Positions 52,948 to 63,756 of a stretch of 64,000 nt of DNA are shown here, piece by piece; position 1 is the first letter of the stretch, and the number at the start of each line of letters is the position of its first letter. The notes under the pieces are model-generated. The model was not told the DNA's origin. It saw only the letters and a program-made list of their open reading frames with translations, and did no database searches. Origin of the DNA: Nematopogon swammerdamellus (Eukaryota; Arthropoda; Insecta; Lepidoptera; Adelidae); assembly GCA_946902875.1 (NCBI GenBank), contig OX336349.1:7711891-7775890 (forward strand), read 5' to 3'. Made by a program: the position numbers and the translations under genes.

Positions 52948-54731
52948 ATTTTTCAAAACATAATACAAAGTCACTGCGAAACTCAGATCGAAGCTAAATA
53001 TCAGAACAGTCATGTTAATAGTTAATTAATAAAGTCACAAGTTGTTCGCTTTTAAAACACTGTTAGAGATAAATACTTCTTTTGGACGCGCGGTATCTTC
53101 TCAGCGCAGGAGCAACGCACATAATGTTTAGATCTACAATATTTAAACGGAATTTTATGCCTATAAGTTTTAATATTATTAAAGTCTTGTTTTCGTACGG
53201 TAAAGAACGAGTATTCAGATAAAGTTTGCTGGTGCAATAGGTATTATAATTAATTATGGTAATTAAAATTATTCCGTGCGAAAGCACAATTATTGAATTC
53301 GAGCTAAAAATTGTGATGGTATCATATATTGTTATTGCATTTTTAGACCAATTGCGATTACACAACATAATAAAACTGAAGATTACGCTATATTGCTCCA
53401 ATAAAATATTCTAGTGACTGGAGTTTATTTTTTCAGCTATACAGGGTGTTTCAGGATAGGCTTGAGAAACTTCAGGAATAGAAAGTACTCATTATTAGAA
53501 GAAAAAAATCCTTATCACTCAAATCGAAATTCCGCAGTTTTTTATTCATACAAAAATTTAAAATTGTTATAAAAACTCGATGGACAGTGAGATTTGGCAA
53601 CAGTGCTGTCTAGGTCTAGGGAGTGGAATGACCTAGTCCAGTCCCCTTTTTTGTTTGTCATTCAAATTTAAGTGTTTTCAATTTACCTACATGAAGTTAC
53701 ATTCTACTACATAGTTAAGAATGTAAGTTAGTCATTTTATGTTTATTTAATAAAGGCACGTTAACCGTTCATCAAAGCTCGATGAAACGATTTTCACCAA
53801 AAAGTACTATAAAATGACCGAATTTGGGAAAACGTTTCAGAGCTCGTCTTCAAATAACCCTGAAGTTACGAAACCCTATCCTTTCAGGATGTATAATCAT
53901 GCTTTTACACGGAATAATTGTAAATATCTAAATTATAAATTCCCAATGCACCGATCGGCGCGGCGGCGGTCAAATTTTTTTTATATTTTTAACCAAGCTC
54001 TGAATATGCATTCTTCATCTACTGTGCGAAAAAACTAAACTAATCTCGGGCACAGAAGAGAGATGTTGTCTCGGGTCTGCTACTGAACTACAAGCACAAC
54101 ACCACTAGCTATGTGACCAACGTACTTATGTTACAAAAGCGGGCCACATTTTATTTAAACAATACTAACTACTACTAACAGCCAAAGACTTGAAATATGA
54201 AAATACAACGCGCGAAAAAAATATTGAAAACTCGACGAGCCCTTTTGGAGAAATGGGACACATAATTCTAACTATCCCACCTGTGAACGGGATAATCCTA
54301 AGTTGACTGAGCGAATATGTGTGCCAGTATTTATTTACGCCGTAATACCAAAACTAGTGCGCTGGTTGATCGATGATTTCCACTGCGACATCTTAAATAA
54401 TGTCCTTTCCAAAATTCGATTAAAGTCCTTTTTGCCCATAGAGAAATAATATACGTCTATGTTTTTGCCAAACCAACCTCGATGTACATTATATGCACAC
54501 CCAGTTTACTGCTCCCTTCAACTTAGCGACCGCTCATCAATTTATAACGGCAATTACGATACGAGATGGCGGTGAGGAGATTGTTGTGTGCTGTTTGTTG
54601 CGTAATTTTAAGTAAATTATCACCCTCTCCGGGCACCACCGATGGAGTCGGCATTATTAACATAATTTCATTTTAAAATATATCGCATATAAATTTAAGT
54701 CAGTTTAATTGAATACTCGAGACTGGCGGTT
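52948..54731. other. No firm gene
   Basis: ACAGGGTGTTTCAGGATAGG (53442) looks like one end of a DNA transposon, but no partner end is found. Plus frame 53814-54038 (MTEFGKTFQSSSSNNPEVTK) and minus frames at 53401-53052 are open and unrecognised. Confidence 0.4.
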
Positions 54732-54801
54732 GTGGGGCATGTGGGGCATGTGGGGCATCTGGGGCATGTGGGGCATGTGGGGCATGTGGGGCATGTGGGG
54801 C
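54732..54801. repeat. 9-bp minisatellite, GTGGGGCAT x about 8
   Basis: Eight near-perfect units, one with CTGGGGCAT. On the minus strand the period of nine preserves an open frame coding Ala-Pro-His repeats (54903-54700), most likely a by-product. Confidence 0.95.
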
Positions 54802-54936
54802 GTGACGCCGCGTCGGCGCTGTTATTTGCCTTCGCGAGGACTCTTTAGCCTCTTCGATACAGTAATCTGATATACCATAACTTTTACACGCGGCTTCGCT
54901 CACGCTGTATTACGGTAGTTGACCCTCCTTAACACG

Positions 54937-55187
54937 AGACGGAAGTTAACTTTCTCCATACAAAACCGCCTTTCGGCATTTATGTTTTCTAGCCCCCTAA
55001 AACTTATTCGAATTTAAATTTTTTTTTCTTGTCTTAAGGACAGTCCGATCTACCGTCCTGTCTTTGTCGTTTTTGTTTAGATGAAATGTACAACACCGGA
55101 GATAAAAATTTGTATTTCGACCAACATAAACCCCGACATCGATAACCCCGAAAGACGATTTTGTATGGAGAAAGTTAACTTCTGTCT
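54937..55187. mobile_element. Inverted-repeat element, about 40-bp termini
   Basis: AGACGGAAGTTAACTTTCTC CATACAAAACCG is mirrored at 55148-55187 (TTTTGTATGGAGAAAGTTAA CTTCTGTCT) with few differences. The spacer is non-coding. Likely a 251-bp MITE. Confidence 0.8.
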
Positions 55188-55271
55188 GGTCGTAGAGTGA
55201 TGTGTCAATATTATAGACTAAATTCAGCATTGTTTCTTTAGTAGGTGACCTATTCCATAGTCACGTAATAA

Positions 55272-55500
55272 AATGATAGATAGATAGATAGATAGATATA
55301 CTTTATTGCTCCAAAAAAACATTTTACAGGAACAAACGATAAGTAATTTACATAAGGGGCAAAGGCGGACTTATCCCTTATCTTACCTACTTAAGTGGCC
55401 ATGTTATATTAAGCCACACAATAAAGAACAACCCTCGCTGAGCCCTGAACAAATCAATAATGGTATGTTCAGGGTTCCGCAGGCCCGATAGCCTACTTCA
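55272..55500 (-). mobile_element. Retrotransposon 3' end with (TATC)n tail
   Basis: Minus strand: TTTTTGGAGCAATAAAGTAT followed by six ATCT units (55276-55299 on the plus strand as GATA). The AATAAA signal and short-repeat tail match the LINE-end pattern; the upstream extent is approximate. Confidence 0.5.
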
Positions 55501-55524
55501 CACATACTTACAGTCCGCTATTGG

Positions 55525-55715
55525 ACAATCTTTGTAGCACCGCTAGGGTGTGGAACTGTCTCCCGGCGAGTTTCCTGGTGTCTTCAAACGTCGTATCAAC
55601 GGGCTAGACAGCCTAGCAACAGTCCGCAAATCTGCTGGCACGGCGCCTCACTGAGCGTGGTTTCGCGAGGAGAGGGGTTTTTGGCTCTGTCGACTGTACC
55701 ATTGGTCCCATAAAA
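55525..55715 (+). pseudogene. LINE C-terminus (VWNCLPASF) and 3' UTR
   Basis: RVWNCLPASF corresponds to the R-x-W-N-S-L-P signature near LINE C-termini. Two stops follow, then GAGCGTGGTTTCGCGAGGAG AGGGGTTTTTGGCTCTGTCG as at 50985. Confidence 0.65.
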
Positions 55716-56837
55716 AAAAAGTCGTTCACGCGGCGGGGCGGGGTGAGATGGCCGCCGATCTCTGTTCTGTCTATGATCCACTAGATCGCAGGTCTCATCA
55801 CTTCCAGACATCACTAAGGTACTTCGCATCGTGTCAGTCATCAGTTCATCACGATAGGGCAGATACGCCACATCGCCAGACATCACGATAGGTCCGGGCA
55901 CGTCGCAAGAGTGTGCCGATGGTATCGCCCAACGTGACACGAGCTACTGTGACAGGTCAGCTATGCGGAACGAGCATGAGACAGGTAGGTCAGTGGCGTT
56001 CACTGTCATTTGGAGCTCTTTACAAATGCCTATATAAACTGCACTGAAATGCAATGTACTGGCTGAAGCTATGGGAAAGTATTTACTGACGCGAGTTTTC
56101 TTATCCATGCAACCAATTGGATTAATAAAGATGATAGCTGTAACGAAAATTAAAAGACTATGAGAACGTTTTTACTTAGTAATTTAGAATTACACTTATA
56201 TGAAATATTTTGCAGAACGTTTTTCTAAATGCCTATCTATATATAGATTTCAAAATTTTTACTCTTTGAGAACTTCTTAAAAATTATGGTCTATTAAACA
56301 TCCATCCATTGCGGGCTTCATATAATAATTTATATGCACGTTTTCTTTTTTTTTATTGCTTCCGAACTGGGTGGCTCTGCCCGCGGTCGAAGCCTCCGGC
56401 GCAGCCAATTTCACCACCGAGGAGGTGCCAGTCCGGCTTGGAGGTAGACTAATGTTGCTGGGGAAAGGCTATTAACCCGCGATTTGAAGTTATACTCTTA
56501 ATACATTTGATTTAAATAGCCAGAAGGCGGCATGCGAATTATCTTTTTATTTTCGATTTTCATCTATTTAATTCGTATTTAATCAAAACATTTTGGTACT
56601 AACATTCAAAATATATTTTTTGTAACAGGTTAAATAAAACACTGAAGAAACTATGAAGCTAAATTTACCATTTAGGACCAAAAACATTATAATAAGGTAT
56701 ACATTTTCTAACAAGACAATGTACCTACTAATTATTACCAGGTAATTATCTCAGTTCCTATCGCAAGATCATGTACAAATTCGCCAGTGGTTCCCGCTAT
56801 CGCGCGAACATCCACTAAAATAAATAGGTAGAAACGG
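55716..56837. other. No firm gene; possible retroposed fragment
   Basis: Minus strand 56475-56345 (GCGCCGGAGGCTTCGACCGC ... GGAAGCAATAAAAAAAAG) is CpG-rich and ends with AATAAA and A's, like a small retrocopy. The rest shows nothing clear. Confidence 0.4.
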
Positions 56838-57075
56838 CACTGGGTACGGTTTCACGAGGAGTGGTGTTATTGGCTGTGTCTGATTGTCCGATGGACTCGT
56901 GGGCACATCCACCGTCCTTATTAAATAAATCATACGTTTCATACACAGACGACTTAAGGTTAAGTCGTCTGTGGTTTCATATATATTTTTATAAGGAAAC
57001 TGGCACGGGTGGGTGTGCCCATTAGTCCACCGGACTCGTGAAACCACGCTCAGAGAGGTGCCATCGCAGCTACAA
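56838..57075. repeat. Tail-to-tail pair of LINE 3' ends around a perfect palindrome
   Basis: The left half (GGTTTCACGAGGAGTGGTG ... GGACTCGTGGGCACATCCAC) and right half (GGTGGGTGTGCCCATTAGTC ... GTGAAACCACGCTCAGAGAG) are inverted homologues. The centre is ACAGACGACTTAA-GG-TTAAGTCGTCTGT (56945-56972), a perfect 13-bp-arm hairpin. Confidence 0.75.
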
Positions 57076-57917
57076 GGAGGACAAAAACGTCCTCTTGTTG
57101 TCGATTTTATTGACACGCCTTTTGAAGAGCCCCAGAAGGTTACAGTAACTAGGGACCACACTCACCGGAAGAGCATTTCGTATTTTACCTTGCTGGCAAC
57201 ATTTGATTAGCATGCACTACATTTTCAGCAGTAAGAAGACACTTGAGATTGATGTATTTATAATTTCTTCATTGTACACTATTCTTTCACCGTCTCTGAT
57301 GCTCCTTCTAGGTGATGCTATCTATTATCTACTGTCCAGCGAGGTAGCGGGCAGTGCACAGCCTCGCATACTTTCACAGAAACAATTAATTAACAAATGA
57401 ACCCATTAAACACTCGATAAATTTCTCCAAAAAACCTCGTGATGCCGATAGGAACGGAGTTTGGGACTAAATCCACACTTAAGGAATTTAAATTTATTTT
57501 GAGATAGTTTTTGATCAAAGACATTGAAACCACCTACAAGAGCAGACATTTTTGGAAAATTGCAATCCTAGTAACTGTTACCTAGCTAACAAGTCGCTCA
57601 TACTAGTGTAACAATAAAATGAGTTATATACGGCGTTATTGACGTTCAAGATCGAGAAGTTTTTGTATGAAAATGTTCCCAAGCTCACTGTATAGCGTCG
57701 AAGATCTATAGCCTATGAAATATTTATATATATATTTTTTTTAATATTATTATATGTTTTGGATTAATTGTGTCGTTTTCGAAGATGGTCTAAACGGTGA
57801 AAAACCTCGACGAAATAACAAATATGGTGTGCACACGTAAATATTAAACCAATCACAATAAAAGTTCAATTACAAATTTTTAAAATCCCCGACACCTTAA
57901 AAAGTCAAAAAAATAAT
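57076..57917. other. No recognised gene
   Basis: AT-rich; short frames only. Confidence 0.5.
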
Positions 57918-58031
57918 TTCCGTTTAGTTACTTAGCGTCGGGGGACCGCTAAGTAAATAAAATACAAAAACTCACAGCTGCGGGTTTATTTACTAAACGT
58001 TCCCCCGACGCCTTTAAGTAACTAAACGGAA
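57918..58031. repeat. Hairpin element, about 45-bp arms
   Basis: TTCCGTTTAGTTACTTAGCG TCGGGGGACCG pairs with CGTTCCCCCGACGCCTTTAA GTAACTAAACGGAA, with a 3-base bulge. It is followed by the repeat shared with 50250 (58132-58246). Confidence 0.75.
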
Positions 58032-58526
58032 GTAATTATTTCCTTTTTTTTTCAATTAGTAATTTAACTTTTATTTCAATCTTTTTAAGAGACGTAATTT
58101 TTTTATTACTTGATTACAAAATAGCTAATAACCATCCCGGTAAACCAGCTTCCTAATAAACAAACCGCATCCAAATCATTCCATCCGTTTGGGAGCTATG
58201 ATGCCACAGACAGACAGATAGACAGACGGAGGCGTCAAACTTATGGGGATTATGTTCTCACTAAGTATTTTAGCGGTAAAATAATGTAATGGTTTTTTTT
58301 TTCATGTTTTTCCAGACATAACTGACCACCAACACAAACCGTCAAATCTAGACTTTTTTAAATAGCTTAAGTATGGCTAAACACAACAGTGAGCATCGTA
58401 TACAAAAAAAACATCGAAAAAAAAACATTAAAAAAAAAGGATGATTCTTGTATGGGAAGTATGGGAACCCCCCTTAATTTTTTACTTTTCCTATTTTTTA
58501 TTATTATTTGTTATATCCACCATAAT

Positions 58527-59443
58527 CAGGGCCGTCTCAAGGGCGGGGCGAGCGGGGCGGGCGCTCCGGGCGCCCTGCGCTAGAGGGGCGCCTTGGGCGC
58601 CCCGATCGTTCGCCGCACGGGCTTTCCGCCGCCTCCGCCGCCTAAGCTTTCTCTAAAATTAGGCGTCGGAAACAAAAGACGTAGTTATCTGCTTAAAAAT
58701 ATATATAAATAATTATAAGAGTTCGGAAGGAACAGTAGGTAAATTTGGTGACCCGGTCGGGGCGCGCGTGAGCAGGGTTAGGCTAAGGAATCAAAGAACT
58801 TCCCGAAAAGACACAGCTCAGTAAACTCTGTGAAGAACTGCAAGCTCATCTGACCCACAATGGCGTATATGATATAAACGGGAGTGAGCTATATAGTGAG
58901 CTGCTTCATGTGCAGTCGATATTGAGCGACGATGTAATAGCTGCTCCGGTTGAGGTCCTACGACGAATTAAGAACGCCGACCTAAAGGACTTGTTCTTTG
59001 GGTACCCTGTTGTTTGGGTCGCACTCCGAAATTGTACTGACCCGTCACCGTTGCTAGCGGTGAGCGCAGCTTCAGCAAACTAAAACTTATTAAACGTATC
59101 TGCGTTCAACTATGTCCGAAGACAAACTCGTTGCACTTGTAATGTTTTCCATTGAGAGTGATGAAGCTCGGAAGTTAAATTTCGGATATGTAATATCATC
59201 ATTCGCCAACGCAAAAACTCGTAAAATTCCATTGCAATTTTTGTTTATCCTGTTACATAAGTAAGACTACCCTAAAATTACCTACACATTAAGTGCACTG
59301 ACATCAAATTAAAAATTAAAATTAATTTAAATTCGCCGCATAAAATAAAATCACCTATGATGTTAGAGTCTGGGACGGCAGCGGACGGAGGGGCACTAAG
59401 CTTGTGTTTGCCCCGGGCACCTATTACTCAAGAGACGGGCCTG
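58527..59443 (+). mobile_element. hAT transposon, 917 bp, internally deleted
   Basis: The ends are CAGGGCCGTCTCAAG and CTCAAGAGACGGGCCTG, which are inverted with small differences and have the CAG start usual for hAT elements. The 8-bp ACCATAAT is duplicated exactly on both sides (58519-58526, 59444-59451), the diagnostic target-site size. The interior holds a GC-rich 5' part and the end of a transposase. Confidence 0.9.
58814..59264 (+). pseudogene. hAT transposase C-terminal dimerisation domain, frameshifted
   Basis: Frame 1 reads QLSKLCEELQAHLTHNGVYD INGSELYSELLHV ... VLRRIKNADLKDLFFGYPVV. A shift near 59040 gives PVTVASGERSFSKLKLIKR, and another at 59097 gives YLRSTMSEDKLVALVMFSIE SDEARKLNFG to a stop at 59262-59264. 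The block P-V-T-V-A-S-x-E-R-S-F-S-K-L-K-L-I-K-x-x-L-R-S-T-M is the signature of the hAT dimerisation domain (ZMYM/DUF4371-like group). The DNA-binding and catalytic parts are gone, so it cannot be active. Confidence 0.9.
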
Positions 59444-59749
59444 ACCATAATAACACATATCCTGTGAAAATTTCAACCGGCTACCTATTACGGTTCCAAA
59501 GATACAGCAGTAGGACAGACAGACAGACAGACAGACAGACGGCGTAGGCTTAGTAATAGGCTTCCGTATGGGATACGGAAACCTAAAAAAGAATCCGGAT
59601 GTAAACTTAGTTTGGTTGGTTTATTAATTTGGTTGGTTTAATTGGTTAGATTAACTTGAATTTTGGGATATTAAAACTATTTTAAAACAACGGCGTCTTG
59701 AAGTTACGAAAATTTAATCTATGAATCACGAACAAAGCTTTAGGTATAA

Positions 59750-60211
59750 ATTTATCGCATCTGGCTGGACTTGAACAAGTCCGAAAAAGCAATTTCTGGA
59801 TTTCATGCGGCTCCCGACAAAAGTGTCGAAACACAGCTCGATATATTCCTTAAGAGGCGATTAAAAACCTTATTTATGTATTTTCAACAATTTGTTATTG
59901 ACGCAGGTAGCCACAAAACGGTGGATGTCGGCGGCATGAAAACCATATGTAGAAGGGACTATATTCTCATTAGTCGAGAAATTGAAATAAATGTGCATAA
60001 AGACAAAATATATTTTTTATGTAATCCGATACGGGCGGCTGAGTCAGAGAGGCCAGAGCACATGCTCTCTCTGAAAAGGTGCCATACCGGAGCCTTCCCT
60101 TTGGATAACAAATATATGGACATAGAAGTATCTCTGTTTACATCGCATATTCTGTATGTCGAAACGGTAAAAATGTCGCTAATGAAACGCATTCCGACCA
60201 AACCTTGGTAA
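59750..60211 (+). CDS. Unrecognised open frame of about 150 codons
   Basis: It reads LNKSEKAISGFHAAPDKSVE TQLDIFLKRRLKTLFMYF, ICRRDYILISREIEINVHKD KIYFLCNP, SLKRCHTGAFPLDNKYMDIE and ends KRIPTKPW, stop (60209-60211). The codons are consistently purine-first and the residues balanced, so it looks more like protein than most frames here. No ATG is near the start (it opens after TAA at 59747), so it may be an internal or terminal exon. It lies between two hAT elements and could be transposon cargo. Confidence 0.35.
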   Translation: MYRIWLDLNKSEKAISGFHAAPDKSVETQLDIFLKRRLKTLFMYFQQFVIDAGSHKTVDVGGMKTICRRDYILISREIEINVHKDKIYFLCNPIRAAESERPEHMLSLKRCHTGAFPLDNKYMDIEVSLFTSHILYVETVKMSLMKRIPTKPW

Positions 60212-60445
60212 TTTGGTCAATTGTGTTCAAAGTAAGCCAATGCCATTTCTGCATATTTCCATGGATGGATGCATCCAAGCCCGATGCGCAGGCGCGGTAG
60301 CCACTTATCGGAATTGAATCTTTTGCATTTCAAAGATTTATTGGCGTCCATCTTCCGCCATTTGTTTGAATAAATTTATAGGCACTTAGCTTTAAAGTGC
60401 AAATGAGCTACTGAGCTTTGGAAAGCTGAATGTGGTGACTGTCGC

Positions 60446-61214
60446 TAGTGCCGGATTAAGCCAGCGCGAGGCCTGTAGCAAATGATGTCAAGGGGCCCTC
60501 GCTTTGATATAGGATCAATCACCATCACCACTAATAATTATTATAAAACAATACGGGGTGCGTCTATAATAACGAAATTTTCGCAACAAAGTAAACATTT
60601 TTTGTTACTTATTTGTATGTCTGTCTATTTTTTTGTCGGGGCATCACGTTAAAACCTTTACTTCTATCTTCGTGCAGTTTGAAAATGTCTAGAAAGTTGC
60701 ACTTGCCAAATAGCAACAGCATCACACATCAGAGAACTGACCAATAACGAAAAATATCAACTTATGTATTACGATGTTATACATGCATACATACATATGA
60801 CATGCTATATCCCGACAATCGGGGTAAGTAGGGTAATCGGTGATGTGCTGCAAGTGCTCTTGTAAATTAGAACAACACACCGCCACGTTTAGCAATGTAT
60901 TAGGACAAGTTATCTTTACATAGTTATACATTACTAAACCAAGCAGCAAGTAAGGCACACAGCCAACAGCCAGCCAGCACACAGACAACAACAATGACTC
61001 GGTGGAAGGACCGTGCTAAGGTGGGATGTGGTTACTAGCCTGCCCTTTAGCACGAGACCGTGCACACATACATGGGGAATGCATGTGTGCACTCCCCATT
61101 TTTCCGACTCACACACATTTTAAATAAGATTTTTATTCTGTCCAAGCGCGCGGCCCCTGGAGACGTGGGGCCCGTAGCATTTGCAACTCCTGCTATATAG
61201 CTAATCCGGCTCTG
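60446..61214. mobile_element. Second hAT element (non-autonomous), with nested repeat K
   Basis: The left end TAGTGCCGGATTAAGC and right end GCTAATCCGGCTCTG are imperfect inverted repeats of hAT type. They are flanked by ACTGTCGC (60438-60445) and CCTGTCGC (61215-61222), 7 of 8 bases identical. Repeat K occupies about 60775-61120 on the minus strand. No transposase motif remains. Confidence 0.75.
60775..61120 (-). mobile_element. Repeat K, uninterrupted copy
   Basis: Minus strand: CTCGTGCTAAAGGGCAGGCTAG, CCTTAGCACGGTCCTTCCAC, TGCTAAACGTGGCGGTG, AGCACATCACCGATTACCC and CCCGATTGTCGGGATATAGC, then an ATGT-rich tail. The order equals the two halves at 17851-18117 and 18539-18600 joined. Confidence 0.7.
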
Positions 61215-61222
61215 CCTGTCGC

Positions 61223-61891
61223 TCAAGCATGCGAGTCAAACTCTCGTGATTCGAAGTGTAGCCGCGTAGATAGACGGGACTGTCATAGATAAATATTGGC
61301 CCTAACAAAAATCTGAAAAGCAAATTTTTGGTAGATGTTCTTCATTGCTCTTAAGTAGAAATGTTTTAGTCATATGTATGAATGAATTTATTTCACAAAT
61401 ATAATTCAAAAAGAACATTTCCTAATGTTCGTCTATATGATTATTATACACCCACTATTGTTTAAGTTAAGTAATCTGTGCTTATTGTATGCACCCACTT
61501 CGCCACTCCAGTGAAGGAAAACAGTGTAAACAAATACTAAAATTCTAGTAAGGTTAGAAGGTATTCAAGGTTAACGGAATGAAATAGCATGCTGCAATTA
61601 GTCTGAAAAGTTTGATATAACGCCTCAGGAACTTCGTAATCTCGCACTCTCGCACACCTCAAGCGGACTGACTGCTCTGCGTGCCGGAATGCTCTCTCGG
61701 GAAATTTCCATAATTTAATTCCAACATTTTAGCGCATCCCGCTCTAGATCTGCCGGACAGCTCGGTGTGAACGCGACCTTATCGCTACTACGTGCCGGCT
61801 GCGCGAGGTAGCTATTCCGGACGATCCCTATGTTCCAAAACTATAACTCTTCGAATTATTTATTAAAATTTTACAACATAACAAATATTGG
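61223..61891. other. No recognised gene
   Basis: Mixed DNA, nothing structured seen. Confidence 0.5.
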
Positions 61892-62152
61892 CTACGGAAA
61901 CATGAATATTATAAATTGTATTCCTATTGTATAAGTGTGCTCTCCTCTAGTCCAGTATAGACAGCATTCCAAGGGGAAGTCTCCGGTATTGCACATTGTC
62001 GGGGGTGATATTGTCTGGTCGGAGCTAGTACTCTCTCCTGACCCCTCTGGCTCGTCCACCAATACCGAATTATGAAAAATCGAGGGAGGCCGCATGCATG
62101 CAGCCGTCAAACTTATTTCGTGAACGGTGTATTTTGATCGGTTGCCAGCCAT
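61892..62152 (-). CDS. Unrecognised 86-aa open frame
   Basis: ATG at 62152 opens MAGNRSKYTVHEISLTAACM ... VDEPEGSGESTSSDQTISPP ... LYWTRGEHTYTIG and a hydrophobic end IQFIIFMFP. It has balanced codon use and a Ser/Thr/acidic middle. No recognised domain; could be a gene fragment. Confidence 0.25.
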   Translation of the reverse strand: MAGNRSKYTVHEISLTAACMRPPSIFHNSVLVDEPEGSGESTSSDQTISPPTMCNTGDFPLECCLYWTRGEHTYTIGIQFIIFMFP

Positions 62153-63756
62153 CTTTTTAAAATATTTCGATTGTATTTATATAAGGTGTTACCAGTATTA
62201 TTGGCGCAGGTTGAAACAATTTTTTCGTAAGAAAAAATTTCAACTTTGGTAGCCAATATTGCCCCACCCACAAGGCTTTGTTTGACGTATCGAATAAAGT
62301 AAAAACCTTTGTCTGTTCGTTAGAGTTTGTCTCTATTATGCAGCGTTAACGACTAAAGCGCGAGAGGTGTTTGAAGTTCGCGTGTTTTCGCATTGATCAA
62401 AACATGCCAACTTGAAGGGCTGAGAAGGGATGGAATGACAACATAAAAATGTATTAAGTATTTGAAGTCGTCAGATGGATCTTTCGGACATAAATATTTA
62501 GAATTGTTGTTGTACGTAGTCTGGTTGCTGAGCACTAAGCGTCGCAAAGTACAAAAAAAGTCTTAATTTTTTTTTTGGGCGCACCCCATTAGCCCAAAGA
62601 AGTTTCATCAAATTCACGTAAAAAAAACACCCAACAAAAGTCACAACCACGATTCTCTCACTTCTCACTCACTTCGATCTCGACATAAACCAACCTTACT
62701 TGATAGCCCCAGGGCAAGCGGCTCTTTTCAACTCCGTCTCACTTTCGGCTCGTTTGAAAGCGGCAATATCCGCCGATATTGCGAAAAACATCCTCCTAAT
62801 TAAAAGTTGTGGAGAGAATTAATTAACGGTGATGTCAATTGGTTTATCTGCGCCCACGCGGACTTCCGCGGTTCAGTTTCCAATTTCAACTCCTGATTAT
62901 AGACTTCTCAAAGCTTACGGAAATGAAACCGTTCGTTTAGTTTTGTTTGTTATTTTATATGTTTGGTACTCAGGCTCAGGTGATAAAAACAAAATCTTTT
63001 GACTTTTAAAATAAAAACAGCATTTATAAACTTTTTTTTTATTGTTACGTAGATCTCTCTACGTAATGCGAATTATATTTTTTTATTAGAAACATACGCT
63101 CTACCCACAGCAGCAAATGTTGGGTCTATTTGTAGATAACGTCAATCAGCTACAGTGAACTTTTGCCAAAACAAAACAAAAGATTAGAAATGTAAATTTC
63201 AAAACTACGTATATCTGTTATTAATTTTTTTCTTCAATTAAATATCATTTTACAGGCAGAAAAACCTATCTTTATTATAGAGGAACCCTAAAATGCTTAC
63301 TTTTTATCTGTAGTATATATAGGGTAAATGGTACTTCTGGCCAACTGCCAGTGCAATATTTAAAGTTCAATTGCCTCATACTGTAATATTATTTCAAAAA
63401 CCCAATACAATCAAAACATTTAAGTAGGTAATTATTATAAAAAAGGTCCCTCAAATTATACGCTAAATGCAAATGGGGTGTATCTATTCGGGTAAAAACT
63501 ATGTCAAATGCTGTCACATAGATACGTACAATCAGGTATAAAATATATTTACCATACGTAGGTATAGCTATGTCACAGAACTACATGACTTACCGTGTGC
63601 ACAACAGAATAATCACGGAATGAGTGTTCAGTATATATAAATTCTATAAACGGTAAAGCACCCAATTCGGTCACTTTAGGGGGCTGCTACTAAGCCAAAG
63701 AATTCAAAAAGATAGACTAGTCTCGTCGAGTAGGTGGAAGACGAGTCCGAATATTT
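62153..63756. other. Unique DNA, no recognised gene
   Basis: GTTGAAACAATTTTTTCG-TAAG-AAAAAATTTCAAC (62210-62243) is a small hairpin. 62640-62930 is non-repetitive with balanced composition and homeodomain-like TAATTA sites (62797, 62819, 62822), so it could be a regulatory element. The rest is AT-rich. Confidence 0.4.

Larger units (their letters stand above)
58440..59590 (+). mobile_element. Second copy of the 46387 repeat, split by an hAT element
   Basis: The left part (GTATGGGAAGTATGGGAACC CCCCTTAATTTTT ... GTTATATCCACCATAAT) and right part (ACCATAATAACACATATCCT GTGAAAATTTCAA ... GGATACGGAAACCTAAAAAA) join without loss if the hAT element and one target copy are removed. The (GACA)n run is expanded to seven units (59514-59541). 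Confidence 0.75.

Noticed and set aside
53442..53470. DNA transposon starting ACAGGGTGTTTCAGG
   Set aside because: Only one end is recognisable; no matching inverted end or target duplication was found nearby.
54700..54903. Protein with Ala-Pro-His repeats
   Set aside because: The frame is created by a 9-bp minisatellite and shows no coding pattern outside it.
55596..55940. 114-codon minus frame
   Set aside because: It is largely the antisense of a LINE 3' end that recurs at 50.9 kb.
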